Assembly: GCF_011682055.1 (NCBI RefSeq)
Contig: NZ_JAAQOM010000001.1
Span: 620,001 to 684,000, forward strand
From: Telluria antibiotica
Lineage (GTDB): Bacteria > Pseudomonadota > Gammaproteobacteria > Burkholderiales > Burkholderiaceae_D
Direction of reading: 5' to 3'
Length of the DNA: 64,000 nucleotides
Shown: piece after piece, positions 35,457 to 46,390 of the stretch
Layout of the letters: each line of letters starts with the position of its first letter
How positions within the stretch are numbered: the first letter of the stretch is position 1
Program-made: the position numbers and the translations under genes
Notes under the pieces: model-generated
What the model saw: only the letters and a program-made list of their open reading frames with translations
What the model was told of the DNA's origin: nothing
Database searches by the model: none

Positions 35457-36489
35457 GCTTTCAGTCGTACCCAGCCGTAACGGGCGCAAGTCCGGCCTGC
35501 GACGGCTCGTCTATCGGCCACAGACACAATCGAGCAAGATTGATAGCGACTGGCGGTCGACCAAAGACAGGCTGCGTCGAACCGTTGCACGCGTGCCGGA
35601 AGTCGTCATTAAGGTCACAGGTGGCGGGTCGAAGAGTGCTGGCGTACTCCGCTACATGAACTACATTTCGCGCAACGGGGCTCTGATGACGGTCGACCAA
35701 AGCGGCGAGCACCTGGACGGCAAGGACAATCTGAGGGACGTGCATGCCTCGTGGGATCTCGATTTGCAACGCGCTCACGACAAGCGTGGTCAAACATTGC
35801 ACCATTCCTTCAACATCATTTTTTCGATGCCGGCGAAGACCGCGCCGGACAAGCTGCTCGAGGCAGTGCAGGCTTTCGCACAACTTCGCTTTTCTAGGCG
35901 TCAGTACATCATGGCACTACATACGCCCGAAACTGACCCGAGCCGTAATCCGCCGCCACATCCGCATGTGCACGTGGTCGTACGCGCGGAAGACGAAGAT
36001 GGATATCGCCTTCATATTCGAAAATCGACACTCCGTATCTGGCGCGAATCGTTCGCGGCCGAGTTGCGCGCACGCGGTATCGAGGCCAACGCCACCGCAA
36101 GGGCAGAACGCGGCGTATCGCTCAAAGGCCGAGGCAGCGCTGAATATCACATCAGAGAACGCGGCGACGTATCCACAGCCCACGCGCGCCGCTTTGCTGA
36201 AGCAGCGGATGATCTGCACAAAGGGCTCGCCGAACCTAAACCATGGGAGATCGCTATGGCGGCGCGCAGACGCAAGGTGTTGAAAGAGCTCGCGCGTAAC
36301 GCTGCGGCACTGCGATATAAAGGCGACGTCGAGCTTGCGGAAAGAGTCGAACGGTTTGCTCGCGAATTACCGCCGCTAGACAGCGAACGTAGCAAGATGC
36401 AGCGCGCACTTCTCGAACAAGTGAAATCGCGATTGCAGCCCGAATCGGTAAAGGATCTCCTACAACCACAGGAGCACGACACTCAATAG
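35446..36489 (+). CDS. MOBP-type relaxase (VirD2/TraI-like)
   Basis: This 347-aa relaxase nicks oriT and leads the strand into the recipient. It has a candidate catalytic Tyr in 'VLRYMNYISRNG' (Tyr70 or Tyr73), motif II region 'HHSFNIIFSMP', and the metal-binding triad 'HPHVHVVV' (His172, His174, His176). The C-terminal tail is helical and basic with no primase or helicase domain. The ATG at 35446 has GGGAG upstream and overlaps mobC. Confidence 0.88.
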   Translation: MSSKLSVVPSRNGRKSGLRRLVYRPQTQSSKIDSDWRSTKDRLRRTVARVPEVVIKVTGGGSKSAGVLRYMNYISRNGALMTVDQSGEHLDGKDNLRDVHASWDLDLQRAHDKRGQTLHHSFNIIFSMPAKTAPDKLLEAVQAFAQLRFSRRQYIMALHTPETDPSRNPPPHPHVHVVVRAEDEDGYRLHIRKSTLRIWRESFAAELRARGIEANATARAERGVSLKGRGSAEYHIRERGDVSTAHARRFAEAADDLHKGLAEPKPWEIAMAARRRKVLKELARNAAALRYKGDVELAERVERFARELPPLDSERSKMQRALLEQVKSRLQPESVKDLLQPQEHDTQ

Positions 36490-36740
36490 ATCCCTGCCGG
36501 CACATACGAGTGGAAAAGAACAAAATAGGTAGGCGGGAACAAGCGAAGCACATGCTGCGCCAGCGCTAGGCCGGCCAGATCGTTAGCAACGACGCGAGCG
36601 AAATCATTCTCCTGAATCCCGTGATAGGCCACGTCCGCCAAGTAATGCTCTGGGTTATTGGGTAGCTGTATCACCCCTAGCGTGGTTAGCAGTGCGTAAA
36701 GCCACACTAAGACGTATGTGGCGCGAGCCCTTCGGCACAT
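36483..36740 (-). CDS. Possible small membrane protein
   Basis: An 85-aa frame with one hydrophobic segment ('YVLVWLYALLTTLGVIQLP') is antisense to the gap between relaxase and STAND genes. No clear ribosome-binding site is present and no family is recognised. Otherwise the 36490-36833 gap shows nothing else. Confidence 0.25.
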   Translation of the reverse strand: MCRRARATYVLVWLYALLTTLGVIQLPNNPEHYLADVAYHGIQENDFARVVANDLAGLALAQHVLRLFPPTYFVLFHSYVPAGIY

Positions 36741-36833
36741 GCTCTCACGTGGCTCTTCGTCATCGCCTTTGCCGGTTCCCCGACAAACCTTGTCTCGCAG
36801 TAGAATTGGCGACCCCAGCTGTGGAGAAGCGAG

Positions 36834-39800
36834 TTGTTCGACATAACACCCGATGAGATTCTTCAACTAAACGACACCGACCTCCGTACACTCGTTGCAC
36901 GCTTATGCGAAGCCGAGCTGTCATCCCGCGGGTTGTCCCCCGCCACGGTCACGTGGGGAGGCAGCCAGACGGCTGCGGATGGCGGGCTGGATGTGCGCGT
37001 GGCGCTCCCTCTCGACACCAGGATCGACGGATATATTCCGCGTCCATCGACCGGGTTCCAAGTGAAGAAGCCCGACATGCCGCGGGCCGAGATCATCGCC
37101 GAGATGCGACCAGATGGCGCAATCCGCCCTGTTATTCGGAGACTGGCGGACGAGTCGGGCGCATACATTATCGTGAGCTCCACCGGTTCGACCGCGGACA
37201 GTGCTCTTCAAACCCGACAACATGCCCTGCGCGAGGCTCTGACTGATGTCGGCAATGCCGATCAGCTGAGTACGGACTTCTACGATCGGACGCGCTTGGC
37301 CAGCTGGGTTCGGTGTCATCCTGGTCTGATCAGCTGGGTGAAGGAGAAAATTGGCCGAGCGTCTGTCGGTTGGCGCCCTTACGGTCAATGGGGCGGCGCG
37401 CACGAAGGCCCCGACGCGGAGTACCTGCTCGACGACAAACTGCGTCTGCACCTCGGTAAACACCGTGACGCCCCGGCACAATCGGTCGTCCAGGCTATTG
37501 ACGGGCTTCGCGACGAACTGGCCACTGCCGGCAAAGTTATCCGCTTGGTTGGGCTATCCGGGGTTGGCAAAACCCGTTTGGCCCAAGCATTGTTCGACGC
37601 GCGTATTGGATCATGGCCGTTGCCTCCGTCACTCGCGATCTACGCCAATCTATCCGATGACCCGGATCCGCAACCGACTGGATTGGCGTCCGATCTCATC
37701 GCGAACTGTACACGTGCCATCCTTATTGTCGATAACTGCCCGCCGGACCTGCACCGCAGACTGGCAGAGGTGTGCGGAGGACAAGGCAGCACGGTCAGCG
37801 TGCTGACGATCGAGTATGACGTGCGTGAGGACCAGCCCGAGAGGACTCAAGTGGTGCGGCTCGACACCTCCTCGCCCGCATTGATCGAAGCCTTGCTTCG
37901 GCGACGCTACTCCCAATTGTCCCAAGTCGATGCGCGTACTATCGCCAACGCGTCGGGAGGTAACGCGCGCATTGCGATCGCTCTTGCTGAAACGGTCGAT
38001 CGATCGGATAGCATTTCAGGCCTGTCCGACGAAGAGTTATTTCAGCGGCTCTTCCGGCAACGACAGGATTCTGATAACGCTCTGCTCCTGACCGCCCAAA
38101 TGTGCTCGCTGGTTTACTCATTCCAGGGAACGGATCTAACGGGCAACGAAGCTGAGCTTCCCCGCTTGGCCGCGCTCGCTGGTCAAGCCCCGGCGGAGAC
38201 GTTTCGGCATGTGCGAGAGTTGCTACGGCGCGATCTGGTTCAGCAGCGCGGTCCATGGCGGGCTGTATTGCCGCATGCCATTGCGAATCGACTCGCAGCA
38301 CGTGCATTGGAGGATACGCCCTACGATTTTATCGACCATCAGCTTGTATCAGGCGGCACAGAGCGGCTTGCCAAATCGTTCTCGCGGCGGCTTTCGTTCC
38401 TCCATGACCAACCTGCCGCCATCGCTATCGTTGAACGATGGTTCGCACCTGAGGGGCTTCTATACAACGTGTCGGCGCTCAGCGACCTCGGACGAACGAT
38501 GTTTCATAACGTTGCGCCAGTGCTGCCCGAAGCGGCGCTCTCGGCTCTCGAACGCGTCTCGGTCAGTAGTCCCTATCTAGCAGCGTCGGTATGGCGACAG
38601 CACTTGCCCCTGCTACGCTCTCTTGCCTATGACCCGCCACTGTTCGAACGAAGTGTCCAGATGTTGGCACGAGCTGCATTAGAGAACGGAGATGAGCGGG
38701 CGGCGAAAGAAATTTCGGATGCGTTCGTCTCCCTGTTCCCAATTTGTCTTTCTGGCACTCATGCAACAATCGAACAGCGCTTGGCAGTAATCGAACGGCT
38801 TCTTCGTTCAGATCAGTCGGCGGCAAGAGCATTGGGCTTGCGTGCCATGGATGCGGTGTTGAAGACCAGTCACTTCAGCGGTGGTTACCAATTCGAGTTC
38901 GGGGCAAGGTCGAGGGATTACGGCTTTTTCCCTGACAACGAGGAAAAACTGACCCACTGGTACTCCGCCGCACTCACGCTGATCGAGCGTCTAGCGCCGC
39001 TGAACGAATGGTTTAGCAATGAAATGCGCGGCACGCTAGCACGGAATTTCAACGGCCTGTGGACGATCGCAGGTGTGTACGACCAGACCGAAAGGCTCTC
39101 CCATCGATTTGCTGCAGACGGGTTCTGGCGCGAAGGCTGGTTCGCATGCAAACAGACGCTGCGGTTCGGCCGAAGTCAGCGTGATCAGCAGGGCGCAGCC
39201 CGCCTTACCATGCTGGAGGCCGTTCTAAGGCCGTCCAACATCACCGAGCAGGTAATGGCTATTGCGTTGAGTGAACGGTCAGGTACCCTCGAATTGGAAG
39301 AACTGGAAGCGATTGACGATGACTTCACGGAGGCCTCTGCACGCCTCGAGTCCAGAGCGCGCGAGCTCGGCGAGATAGTAGGCGCGGACGATACATTGTT
39401 TGAACAGCTCTTACCCGTCATGCTGCGTGGCGGAGTCAGGGCGTGGACGCTTGGCCAAGGCGTGGCCGCGACATCGCCGCAAACCCAAGCTACATGGGCC
39501 AGATTCGTTGAAGAACTTGCTAAGGTTCCGCCGGAGCAGCAGGACGTTCAAGTGCTCAGGGGTTTTCTGGCAGAACTCTGGAAGCGGGACCATGACCTCG
39601 TACACAGCATTCTCGACGCCATGCTGGCGACACCGGACCTGGCAGCATTCGTCCCTTTATTACAAACGGCCTTAGATATCGACAAACGCGGGATGGGCAG
39701 GCTTGAGCGGGCATTACTGACCGGTGTGCCGGTAAGGATGTACCGATTCCTTGCGTACGGCCGGGTTACCGACCGTGCGCCTGCAGGCCCACTCAAGGAT

Positions 39801-40628
39801 CTGCTCCTACTCATTGCTGGCCAGCCCGACGGCTTTGACGTTGCGTTGGAAATTCTATCCATGCGCTTCCATTCGGACCGCTCCGACCAGCGCGATCACG
39901 AGCCGGAACTTCTATTGGCCGGCGCCGGGCTGCTTCGGCACATCAAATTCTGCACCGATAATTCAAGCAAAGCATACCAGCTTGCGGAGGTTGTCAAAGC
40001 GTGCCTTGCCGCAGCCGACGTCAGCCCGCACGCGGCTGATGTCGCGAGACAACTCCGAGACGCTGTAGCAAGCCACAAGACCTATTCCTTCAATAACAAC
40101 GAGCTACTTACGGCGCTTTTGGAAGTGCAGCCGGTGGGCGTATTGGACGCACTGTTCGCCGGTAGCGACGACGATCGAGCGGCAGGCGTAGACGTATTTG
40201 ATTGTCTTGGGGCTCACCGGAACAACCCCGCTGATACGATCTCGTGCGATACGCTCATCGAGTGGTGCAACGCGGATGCTGTCGTTCGCTATCCGCTGGC
40301 AGCTGAATTCGTGTCGTTCAGCAGGCATGCGGAAGAAAGCGAATCTCTCGTGTGGTCTGAGCAAGCAGTCGCTTTACTTGTCGGTGCACCGAATCCTGGA
40401 CAAGTGTTGTCGGCGTTTATCGCCCGGTTTCAGCCAACGAGTTGGAGCGGTTCACGGGCCGCGATAATAGAGGCAAACTCGCGGCTCCTGGACAGCATTT
40501 CATCAGTACTTCCATCGCTGGAACCGGTGGTCATCGCAGCCAAGGTTGAGATCACAGAAGCCGTCTCCGCTGAGCGACGACGTGAAACGGCACGCGATCG
40601 AGTCGACGATGAACGGTTTGAATGGTGA
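36834..40628 (+). CDS. Large nuclease-STAND NTPase, candidate Avs-like antiviral protein
   Basis: This 1264-aa protein has an N-terminal PD-(D/E)xK nuclease-like domain (about 1-180), with 'ADGGLDVRV' (Asp53) and 'GFQVKKP' (Gln76, Lys78) giving the D...QxK pattern of Mrr-like enzymes. A P-loop NTPase (about 215-500) has Walker A 'GLSGVGKTRLAQ' (Lys246) and Walker B 'ILIVDN' (Asp300). About 760 helical residues follow, probably a repeat sensor. This nuclease-STAND-sensor layout is that of antiviral STAND proteins, which detect a phage protein, oligomerise and cut DNA. Translation starts at TTG 36834 after GGAG. It is the only cargo gene and has lower GC than its neighbours, so it was probably acquired. 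The trigger is unknown. Confidence 0.72.
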   Translation: MFDITPDEILQLNDTDLRTLVARLCEAELSSRGLSPATVTWGGSQTAADGGLDVRVALPLDTRIDGYIPRPSTGFQVKKPDMPRAEIIAEMRPDGAIRPVIRRLADESGAYIIVSSTGSTADSALQTRQHALREALTDVGNADQLSTDFYDRTRLASWVRCHPGLISWVKEKIGRASVGWRPYGQWGGAHEGPDAEYLLDDKLRLHLGKHRDAPAQSVVQAIDGLRDELATAGKVIRLVGLSGVGKTRLAQALFDARIGSWPLPPSLAIYANLSDDPDPQPTGLASDLIANCTRAILIVDNCPPDLHRRLAEVCGGQGSTVSVLTIEYDVREDQPERTQVVRLDTSSPALIEALLRRRYSQLSQVDARTIANASGGNARIAIALAETVDRSDSISGLSDEELFQRLFRQRQDSDNALLLTAQMCSLVYSFQGTDLTGNEAELPRLAALAGQAPAETFRHVRELLRRDLVQQRGPWRAVLPHAIANRLAARALEDTPYDFIDHQLVSGGTERLAKSFSRRLSFLHDQPAAIAIVERWFAPEGLLYNVSALSDLGRTMFHNVAPVLPEAALSALERVSVSSPYLAASVWRQHLPLLRSLAYDPPLFERSVQMLARAALENGDERAAKEISDAFVSLFPICLSGTHATIEQRLAVIERLLRSDQSAARALGLRAMDAVLKTSHFSGGYQFEFGARSRDYGFFPDNEEKLTHWYSAALTLIERLAPLNEWFSNEMRGTLARNFNGLWTIAGVYDQTERLSHRFAADGFWREGWFACKQTLRFGRSQRDQQGAARLTMLEAVLRPSNITEQVMAIALSERSGTLELEELEAIDDDFTEASARLESRARELGEIVGADDTLFEQLLPVMLRGGVRAWTLGQGVAATSPQTQATWARFVEELAKVPPEQQDVQVLRGFLAELWKRDHDLVHSILDAMLATPDLAAFVPLLQTALDIDKRGMGRLERALLTGVPVRMYRFLAYGRVTDRAPAGPLKDLLLLIAGQPDGFDVALEILSMRFHSDRSDQRDHEPELLLAGAGLLRHIKFCTDNSSKAYQLAEVVKACLAAADVSPHAADVARQLRDAVASHKTYSFNNNELLTALLEVQPVGVLDALFAGSDDDRAAGVDVFDCLGAHRNNPADTISCDTLIEWCNADAVVRYPLAAEFVSFSRHAEESESLVWSEQAVALLVGAPNPGQVLSAFIARFQPTSWSGSRAAIIEANSRLLDSISSVLPSLEPVVIAAKVEITEAVSAERRRETARDRVDDERFEW

Positions 40629-40683
40629 CATTTCGTCGAACTCGAGCATGATAAACGTCGTGCTGTGTTCTCGAGAGAACTCG

Positions 40684-40899
40684 TCATCGGACTTTCGGTG
40701 CCGCGGGCATTGTCGCTTTAGCGAGCAACCGGCCCCGTAGCAACAAGTACCCCGTCCACACCACCAACATCGAAAGCAGCAGTCCCGTAATCATCCGGCC
40801 GGCCACGTCCTTAGGTGGGCGCGTCGCCCAAATCATCGGACACCATTCGATGTAGGCCGCCAGCGCCTCCAGCCGGGGCACGCGCCCACCGCCTAACAC
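40684..40899 (-). CDS. Small single-helix membrane protein
   Basis: This 71-aa frame starts at GTG and has one transmembrane helix ('MITGLLLSMLVVWTGYLLL') and a basic end. Third codon positions are strongly G/C, unlike random frames here, which supports coding. There is no clear Shine-Dalgarno and no family is recognised. It is convergent with the STAND gene. The stretch 40900-41220 holds no visible gene. Confidence 0.35.
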   Translation of the reverse strand: MLGGGRVPRLEALAAYIEWCPMIWATRPPKDVAGRMITGLLLSMLVVWTGYLLLRGRLLAKATMPAAPKVR

Positions 40900-41227
40900 C
40901 TGGGCCGCACCTGGTTCGCGCCGGCCAACTCCAACGCCCCGACTCTACGGTACTACACCTGATCCTGCTTCCGGCTCGACAAGCATGTGACCACGGACCG
41001 AAGTTCCTAGAAAAAAAGCGCGTCCTATAAAATTGCTACGGTCCCGCCCACTCCCACTCTGTAAACGTTCTTCCTCGGTCCGCTTGATCATTTCGTCAAC
41101 GCAACACTGCGCCATCGATTGTTCTGGCAGCCTACCTCCAAGCAGAACCCGTTAGATTCTCCTCAATCGCACCGTCACGCTTGATCGTAAACAGTCGCCA
41201 CGTACGCGCAACGCATATTATTAAATA

Positions 41228-41251
41228 AACCATTTATGGTTCTTCATAAAT
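41228..41251. promoter_or_regulatory. AT-rich nested palindromes upstream of alpA
   Basis: AACCAT-tt-ATGGTT (41228-41241) overlaps a second inverted repeat ATTTATG-gttctt-CATAAAT (41232-41251), within a very AT-rich segment. The alpA start lies 65 bp downstream. These could be operators for AlpA itself or sites for excision factors. Confidence 0.4.
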
Positions 41252-41315
41252 AATGTTGGCACTAACAAATTCGAAAGATCATCATAAATCCATCATTTCT
41301 TGGAAGGAGCTAGCA

Positions 41316-41570
41316 ATGACGACTTTGGATTCTCATCGCGTTCAACAGGAAAATCTTGGACGCGTCGTAATCAACCGCAAACAACTGAAGATTAAAGTAC
41401 CACTGTGTGAACGCACGATCCTAGATCTGGAAAAGCGCGGCAAGTTTCCAAAGCGCTTCTCCGTGACCGCGCGCCTGGTTGTCTGGGACCTTTCGGAAAT
41501 CGACGAATGGATTGCCTGCCAAAAGGCTGCAGGCGTCCAGCAACCTGCTCCTGGATCTAAGTCGCGTTAG
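41316..41570 (+). CDS. AlpA-family phage-type regulator / excisionase-like protein
   Basis: This 84-aa protein has the AlpA pattern: a MerR-like helix-turn-helix ('INRKQLKIKVPLCERTILDLEKRGKFPKRFSVTARLVVWDLSEIDEWIACQ'). Such proteins commonly activate the neighbouring integrase or promote excision. The ATG at 41316 has AAGGAG upstream. Its 3' end overlaps the 3' end of the convergent integrase gene by 14 bp. Confidence 0.83.
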   Translation: MTTLDSHRVQQENLGRVVINRKQLKIKVPLCERTILDLEKRGKFPKRFSVTARLVVWDLSEIDEWIACQKAAGVQQPAPGSKSR

Positions 41571-42753
41571 AAGTCCAGTTGTCAATCATGTTTGCCCATG
41601 CCTGCATCATATGCCGACGCTGCTCGGCATATTCGGCTTTGTTGTAGACTGCCCGTACCCCGCGCTGTTCGTGCGCAAGGCACTTCTCAATCCAGTCCGA
41701 TTGAAAGCCCGCTTCGTGGAGCACCGTCGAGGCAGTGCGTCGAAAGTCATGTGGCGTGAACGTAGCTAGCGGCACCCCATCAGCGCGCGCTTCGCTGAGC
41801 ACGGCCATCGTTACTCTGTTCAGGGTGGCCTTACTCATCGCCTGATCACTATCGTATCTACCGGGGAAAATGAACTCGGAGCCGCCAGCGCACGTTTTTA
41901 GCGTGACGAGAATATCAAGAGCCTGTTCCGATAAATAGACATTATGCGGGTTACGACGCTTCATCCGCGCGGCAGGTATTGTCCAGACGCGCTCACTGAA
42001 GCTTACCTCCGCCCAACGTCCCTCGCTCATCTCGGATTTACGCAACATCGTCAGCAACAGCAACTTCACCCCGAGGCGTAGGATCGGGCTGGTGGCCACT
42101 TTCTCGAGATAATGGTAGAGGAGTCGGATCTCTTCACCGCTTAGGGCTCGGTCACGCGGTTGAAATCGCGCTATCGAGCTGGGCCTTACGTCGTCTGCCG
42201 GGTTCGATAACTTTTGACCGCGATCACGCGCATACCGAAAGACCAGCATAACGATGTCACGAGCGTGTACAGCAGTTGCCGGCGCGCCGCGCTCGACGAT
42301 GCGGTCACACAGACGTCGCAACTCGTCCGCAGTGACTTCCTCCAGTTTCAGTCTTCCAAACGGCCGCTCTAAATCGCGTTGATACACTGAGCGGCGCATA
42401 TCCCTAGTGGATTCTGCCATCACGTATTTGTCGAGCCATTCCACTGCCCATTCGCCGAACGTGTTTTCCTCGCGTCTTCGTTCCTTGACTGCGGCTTTCT
42501 GGCGGGCGGGCGATCGACCTGCCGCTAACGCCTTTTTGGCCTCAACAAGAAGCTCGCGGGCTTCAGCGAGCTTGATCCCGTTGGGCCCATAGCGGCCGAG
42601 AACAAGGGTTTCTTGGCGTCCGTTGATCGAATAGTTGTATCGGAACGAGACGGTACCTGACGTCAGCACGTACACATATAGTCCGTCGCGGTCAGAAATC
42701 TTATACGGCTTCTCCTTTGGCCTGAGACTGCGTAGGGTAGCATCTGTTAGCAT
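41557..42753 (-). CDS. int: P4-type tyrosine integrase
   Basis: This 398-aa integrase has the N-terminal DUF4102-type arm-binding domain ('LRPKEKPYKISDRDGLYVYVLTSGTVSFRYNYSINGRQETLVLGRYG'), a core-binding domain and a catalytic domain with Arg238 ('TMLRKSEM'), His335-xx-Arg338 ('HDFRRTA'), His361 and nucleophile Tyr370 ('VRAVYNKAEY'). It should integrate the element at an attachment site near its own 5' end, next to the 3' end of guaA. It appears complete. Confidence 0.92.
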   Translation of the reverse strand: MLTDATLRSLRPKEKPYKISDRDGLYVYVLTSGTVSFRYNYSINGRQETLVLGRYGPNGIKLAEARELLVEAKKALAAGRSPARQKAAVKERRREENTFGEWAVEWLDKYVMAESTRDMRRSVYQRDLERPFGRLKLEEVTADELRRLCDRIVERGAPATAVHARDIVMLVFRYARDRGQKLSNPADDVRPSSIARFQPRDRALSGEEIRLLYHYLEKVATSPILRLGVKLLLLTMLRKSEMSEGRWAEVSFSERVWTIPAARMKRRNPHNVYLSEQALDILVTLKTCAGGSEFIFPGRYDSDQAMSKATLNRVTMAVLSEARADGVPLATFTPHDFRRTASTVLHEAGFQSDWIEKCLAHEQRGVRAVYNKAEYAEQRRHMMQAWANMIDNWTSNAT

Positions 42754-42834
42754 GTGCGCCTCCTGATACCATGTCTGTGGAGAGAGAGTCTACGATAATA
42801 TTTCTCAATATATTCAAACACTTAGCGAGTTCGT

Positions 42835-42869
42835 GTACCATGTTTGAGTGAGTACCTACAACATGGTAC
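42835..42869. repeat. 10-bp inverted repeat upstream of the integrase
   Basis: GTACCATGTT (42835-42844) and AACATGGTAC (42860-42869) are perfectly complementary around 15 bp. Additional GGTAC and TACCAT half-sites follow to 42920. The place, between int and the guaA terminator, suits integrase or AlpA binding or the attachment core. Confidence 0.5.
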
Positions 42870-42973
42870 GCGGTACACACGATGGTACTGCCCTCAGATC
42901 GCACCATTTTCGATACCATCAAAAGATGGTGCTTTATGCTGCTTGTTGTTGCCAACTTCTGCCGACGCGAAAA

Positions 42974-43000
42974 GAAAAAAGCCCCTGAAATCAGGGGCTT
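42974..43000 (-). terminator. Rho-independent terminator of guaA
   Basis: On the minus strand AAGCCCCTGA pairs with TCAGGGGCTT around a 2-nt loop and is followed by TTTTTTC. It lies about 48 bp after the guaA stop codon. Confidence 0.85.
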
Positions 43001-43047
43001 GCTTCATCTCTAATGCCTGAGATTGCCATCTATTGCCGAGTCGGGAA

Positions 43048-44658
43048 TCATTCCCACTCAATCGTCGCCGGCGGTTTCCCAGAAATGTCGTACACGACGC
43101 GATTAATGCCGCGCACTTCATTGATGATGCGATTCGAGACCTTCCCGAGCAACTCGTGCGGCAGATGCGCCCACTGCGCCGTCATGAAGTCCAGCGTCTG
43201 CACGGCGCGCAGCGCCACGACGTATTCGTAGGTGCGGCCGTCGCCCATGACGCCCACCGATTTCACCGGCAGGAACACGGCGAACGCCTGCGACGTCGCT
43301 TCGTACCAGTTGATCGGCGCCTTGCCCGCGTCGATACCCGGCACGCGCGGCGATTCGAACGGCGTGTTGCGCAGTTCTTCGATGAAGATCGCGTCCGCTT
43401 CGCGCAGCAGGTCGGCAAACTCGCGCTTCACTTCGCCGAGGATGCGCACACCCAGGCCCGGACCCGGGAACGGGTGGCGGTACACCATGTCGTGCGGCAG
43501 GCCCAGCGCGACGCCCAGCTTGCGCACCTCGTCCTTGAACAGTTCGCGCAGCGGTTCCAGCAGCTTCAGGTTCAGCGTTTCGGGCAGGCCGCCCACGTTG
43601 TGGTGGCTCTTGATCGTCTGGCCCTTCTTGCCCTTGCCGGCCGATTCGATCACGTCCGGATAGATCGTGCCCTGCGCGAGCCAGCGGGCGCTCGTCAGTC
43701 GCTTGGCCTGCTCCTGGAACACTTCGACGAATTCGCGGCCGATGATCTTGCGCTTCTGCTCCGGGTCGTTGACGCCCGCCAGGTGGCCCATGAACTGGTC
43801 GGACGCGTCGATGCGCAGCACCTTCACACCGAGGTTCTTGGAGAACATGTCCATGACCATCTTGCCCTCGTCCTTGCGGAGCAGGCCGTGGTCGACGAAG
43901 ACGCAGGTCAGCTGGTCGCCGATGGCGCGGTGGATCAGCGCGGCGGCCACGCTCGAATCGACGCCGCCGGACAGGCCCAGGATCACTTCATCGGTGCCGA
44001 CTTGCGCGCGGATCTTCTCGACGGCTTCGCCGATGTAGTCCGGCATGTTCCAGTCGCTCTTGCAGCCGCAGATCTCGTGCACGAAGCGGCCGATGATGGC
44101 TTCACCCTGCGTCGTATGGGTCACTTCCGGGTGGAATTGCAGCGCGTAGAAGTTGCGCTCCTCGTCGGCCATGGCGGCGATCGGGCAGCTTGGCGTCGAG
44201 CCCATCAGCTTGAAGCCCGGCGGCATGTCGAGGACCTTGTCGCCGTGGCTCATCCACACCTTCAGCATGCCGTGGCCTTCGTCCGTGACGAAGTCGTTGA
44301 TACCGTTCAGCAGTTTCGTGTGGCCGCGGGCGCGCACTTCGGCGTAGCCGAATTCGCGCACTTTGCCGTTCTCGACCTTGCCGCCCAGTTGCGCGGCCAT
44401 CGTCTGCATGCCGTAGCAGATGCCCAGCACGGGCACGCCCAGCTCGAACACGGCTTGCGGGGCGCGCGGCGAATCGCCTTCGAGCGTCGAATTGTGGCTG
44501 CCGGACAGGATCACGCCCGAGGCGCCGTAGTTGCGGACGAAATCGTCGCCGATGTCGTAAGGGAAGACCTCGGAGAACACGCCGGCGTCGCGCACGCGGC
44601 GGGCGATCAGTTGGGTGACCTGGGAACCGAAGTCGAGGATGAGTATCTTGGAGTGCAT
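43048..44658 (-). CDS. guaA: GMP synthase (glutamine-hydrolysing)
   Basis: This 536-aa enzyme aminates XMP to GMP. The class I glutamine amidotransferase half has Cys81 in 'GICYGMQ' and His/Glu in 'LQFHPEV'. The ATP-pyrophosphatase half has the PP-loop 'GLSGGVDSS'. The C-terminal dimerisation domain ends '[13 protein letters not shown]'. The start is '[11 protein letters not shown]' at 44658; the in-frame extension upstream encodes His repeats and part of a REP-like repeat. It follows guaB in the same direction. Confidence 0.96.
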   Translation of the reverse strand: MHSKILILDFGSQVTQLIARRVRDAGVFSEVFPYDIGDDFVRNYGASGVILSGSHNSTLEGDSPRAPQAVFELGVPVLGICYGMQTMAAQLGGKVENGKVREFGYAEVRARGHTKLLNGINDFVTDEGHGMLKVWMSHGDKVLDMPPGFKLMGSTPSCPIAAMADEERNFYALQFHPEVTHTTQGEAIIGRFVHEICGCKSDWNMPDYIGEAVEKIRAQVGTDEVILGLSGGVDSSVAAALIHRAIGDQLTCVFVDHGLLRKDEGKMVMDMFSKNLGVKVLRIDASDQFMGHLAGVNDPEQKRKIIGREFVEVFQEQAKRLTSARWLAQGTIYPDVIESAGKGKKGQTIKSHHNVGGLPETLNLKLLEPLRELFKDEVRKLGVALGLPHDMVYRHPFPGPGLGVRILGEVKREFADLLREADAIFIEELRNTPFESPRVPGIDAGKAPINWYEATSQAFAVFLPVKSVGVMGDGRTYEYVVALRAVQTLDFMTAQWAHLPHELLGKVSNRIINEVRGINRVVYDISGKPPATIEWE

Positions 44659-44677
44659 GTGGTGGTGATGGTTGAAT

Positions 44678-44763
44678 GGTGGGCGCGGGGTGCCCACCCT
44701 ACGTCAGATGGTATTCGTAGGGTGGGCATTGAGGCCAGTGGCCTCAAATGAAACGTGCCCACC
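44678..44763. repeat. REP-like palindromic repeats between guaB and guaA
   Basis: One inverted 26-bp unit (44678-44703; GGTGGGCGCGGGGTGCCCAC at its core) and one longer unit (44716-44763) that starts CGTAGGGTGGGCA and ends TGCCCACC but carries an internal palindrome GAGGCCAGTGGCCTC. The same unit occurs at 46909 and 60204-60265. Confidence 0.7.
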
Positions 44764-44775
44764 TTGGCCGATCGA

Positions 44776-46317
<1,542 letters not shown>

Positions 46318-46390
46318 TTACCGCAATGCGGCAATTGACAGTGGGCGCGCGGCATGGCGAAATCAGGGTATGACGCAAGGAAATAATCCG

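Larger units (their letters stand above)
18722..42753. mobile_element. Integrative conjugative element with VirB-type T4SS and KorA-ParA-ParB backbone
   Basis: The ends are set by gene content: from the LPD7-domain gene beside nrdB to the tyrosine integrase beside guaA. It holds virB2-virB11, virD4, an Eex lipoprotein, a korA-parA-parB operon, oriT, mobC and a MOBP relaxase, a nuclease-STAND cargo gene, alpA and int. No replication initiator was seen, so it is probably integrative, although a plasmid-type partition system implies a circular stage. I found no direct repeat that would mark attL and attR; the guaA-side end must lie between 42753 and the guaA terminator at about 43000. Confidence 0.85.

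Noticed and set aside
18640-43050. Direct repeats (attL/attR) flanking the element
   Set aside because: Comparison by eye of 18640-18730 with 42750-43050 gave no shared stretch beyond Shine-Dalgarno-like words; a computed alignment would be decisive.
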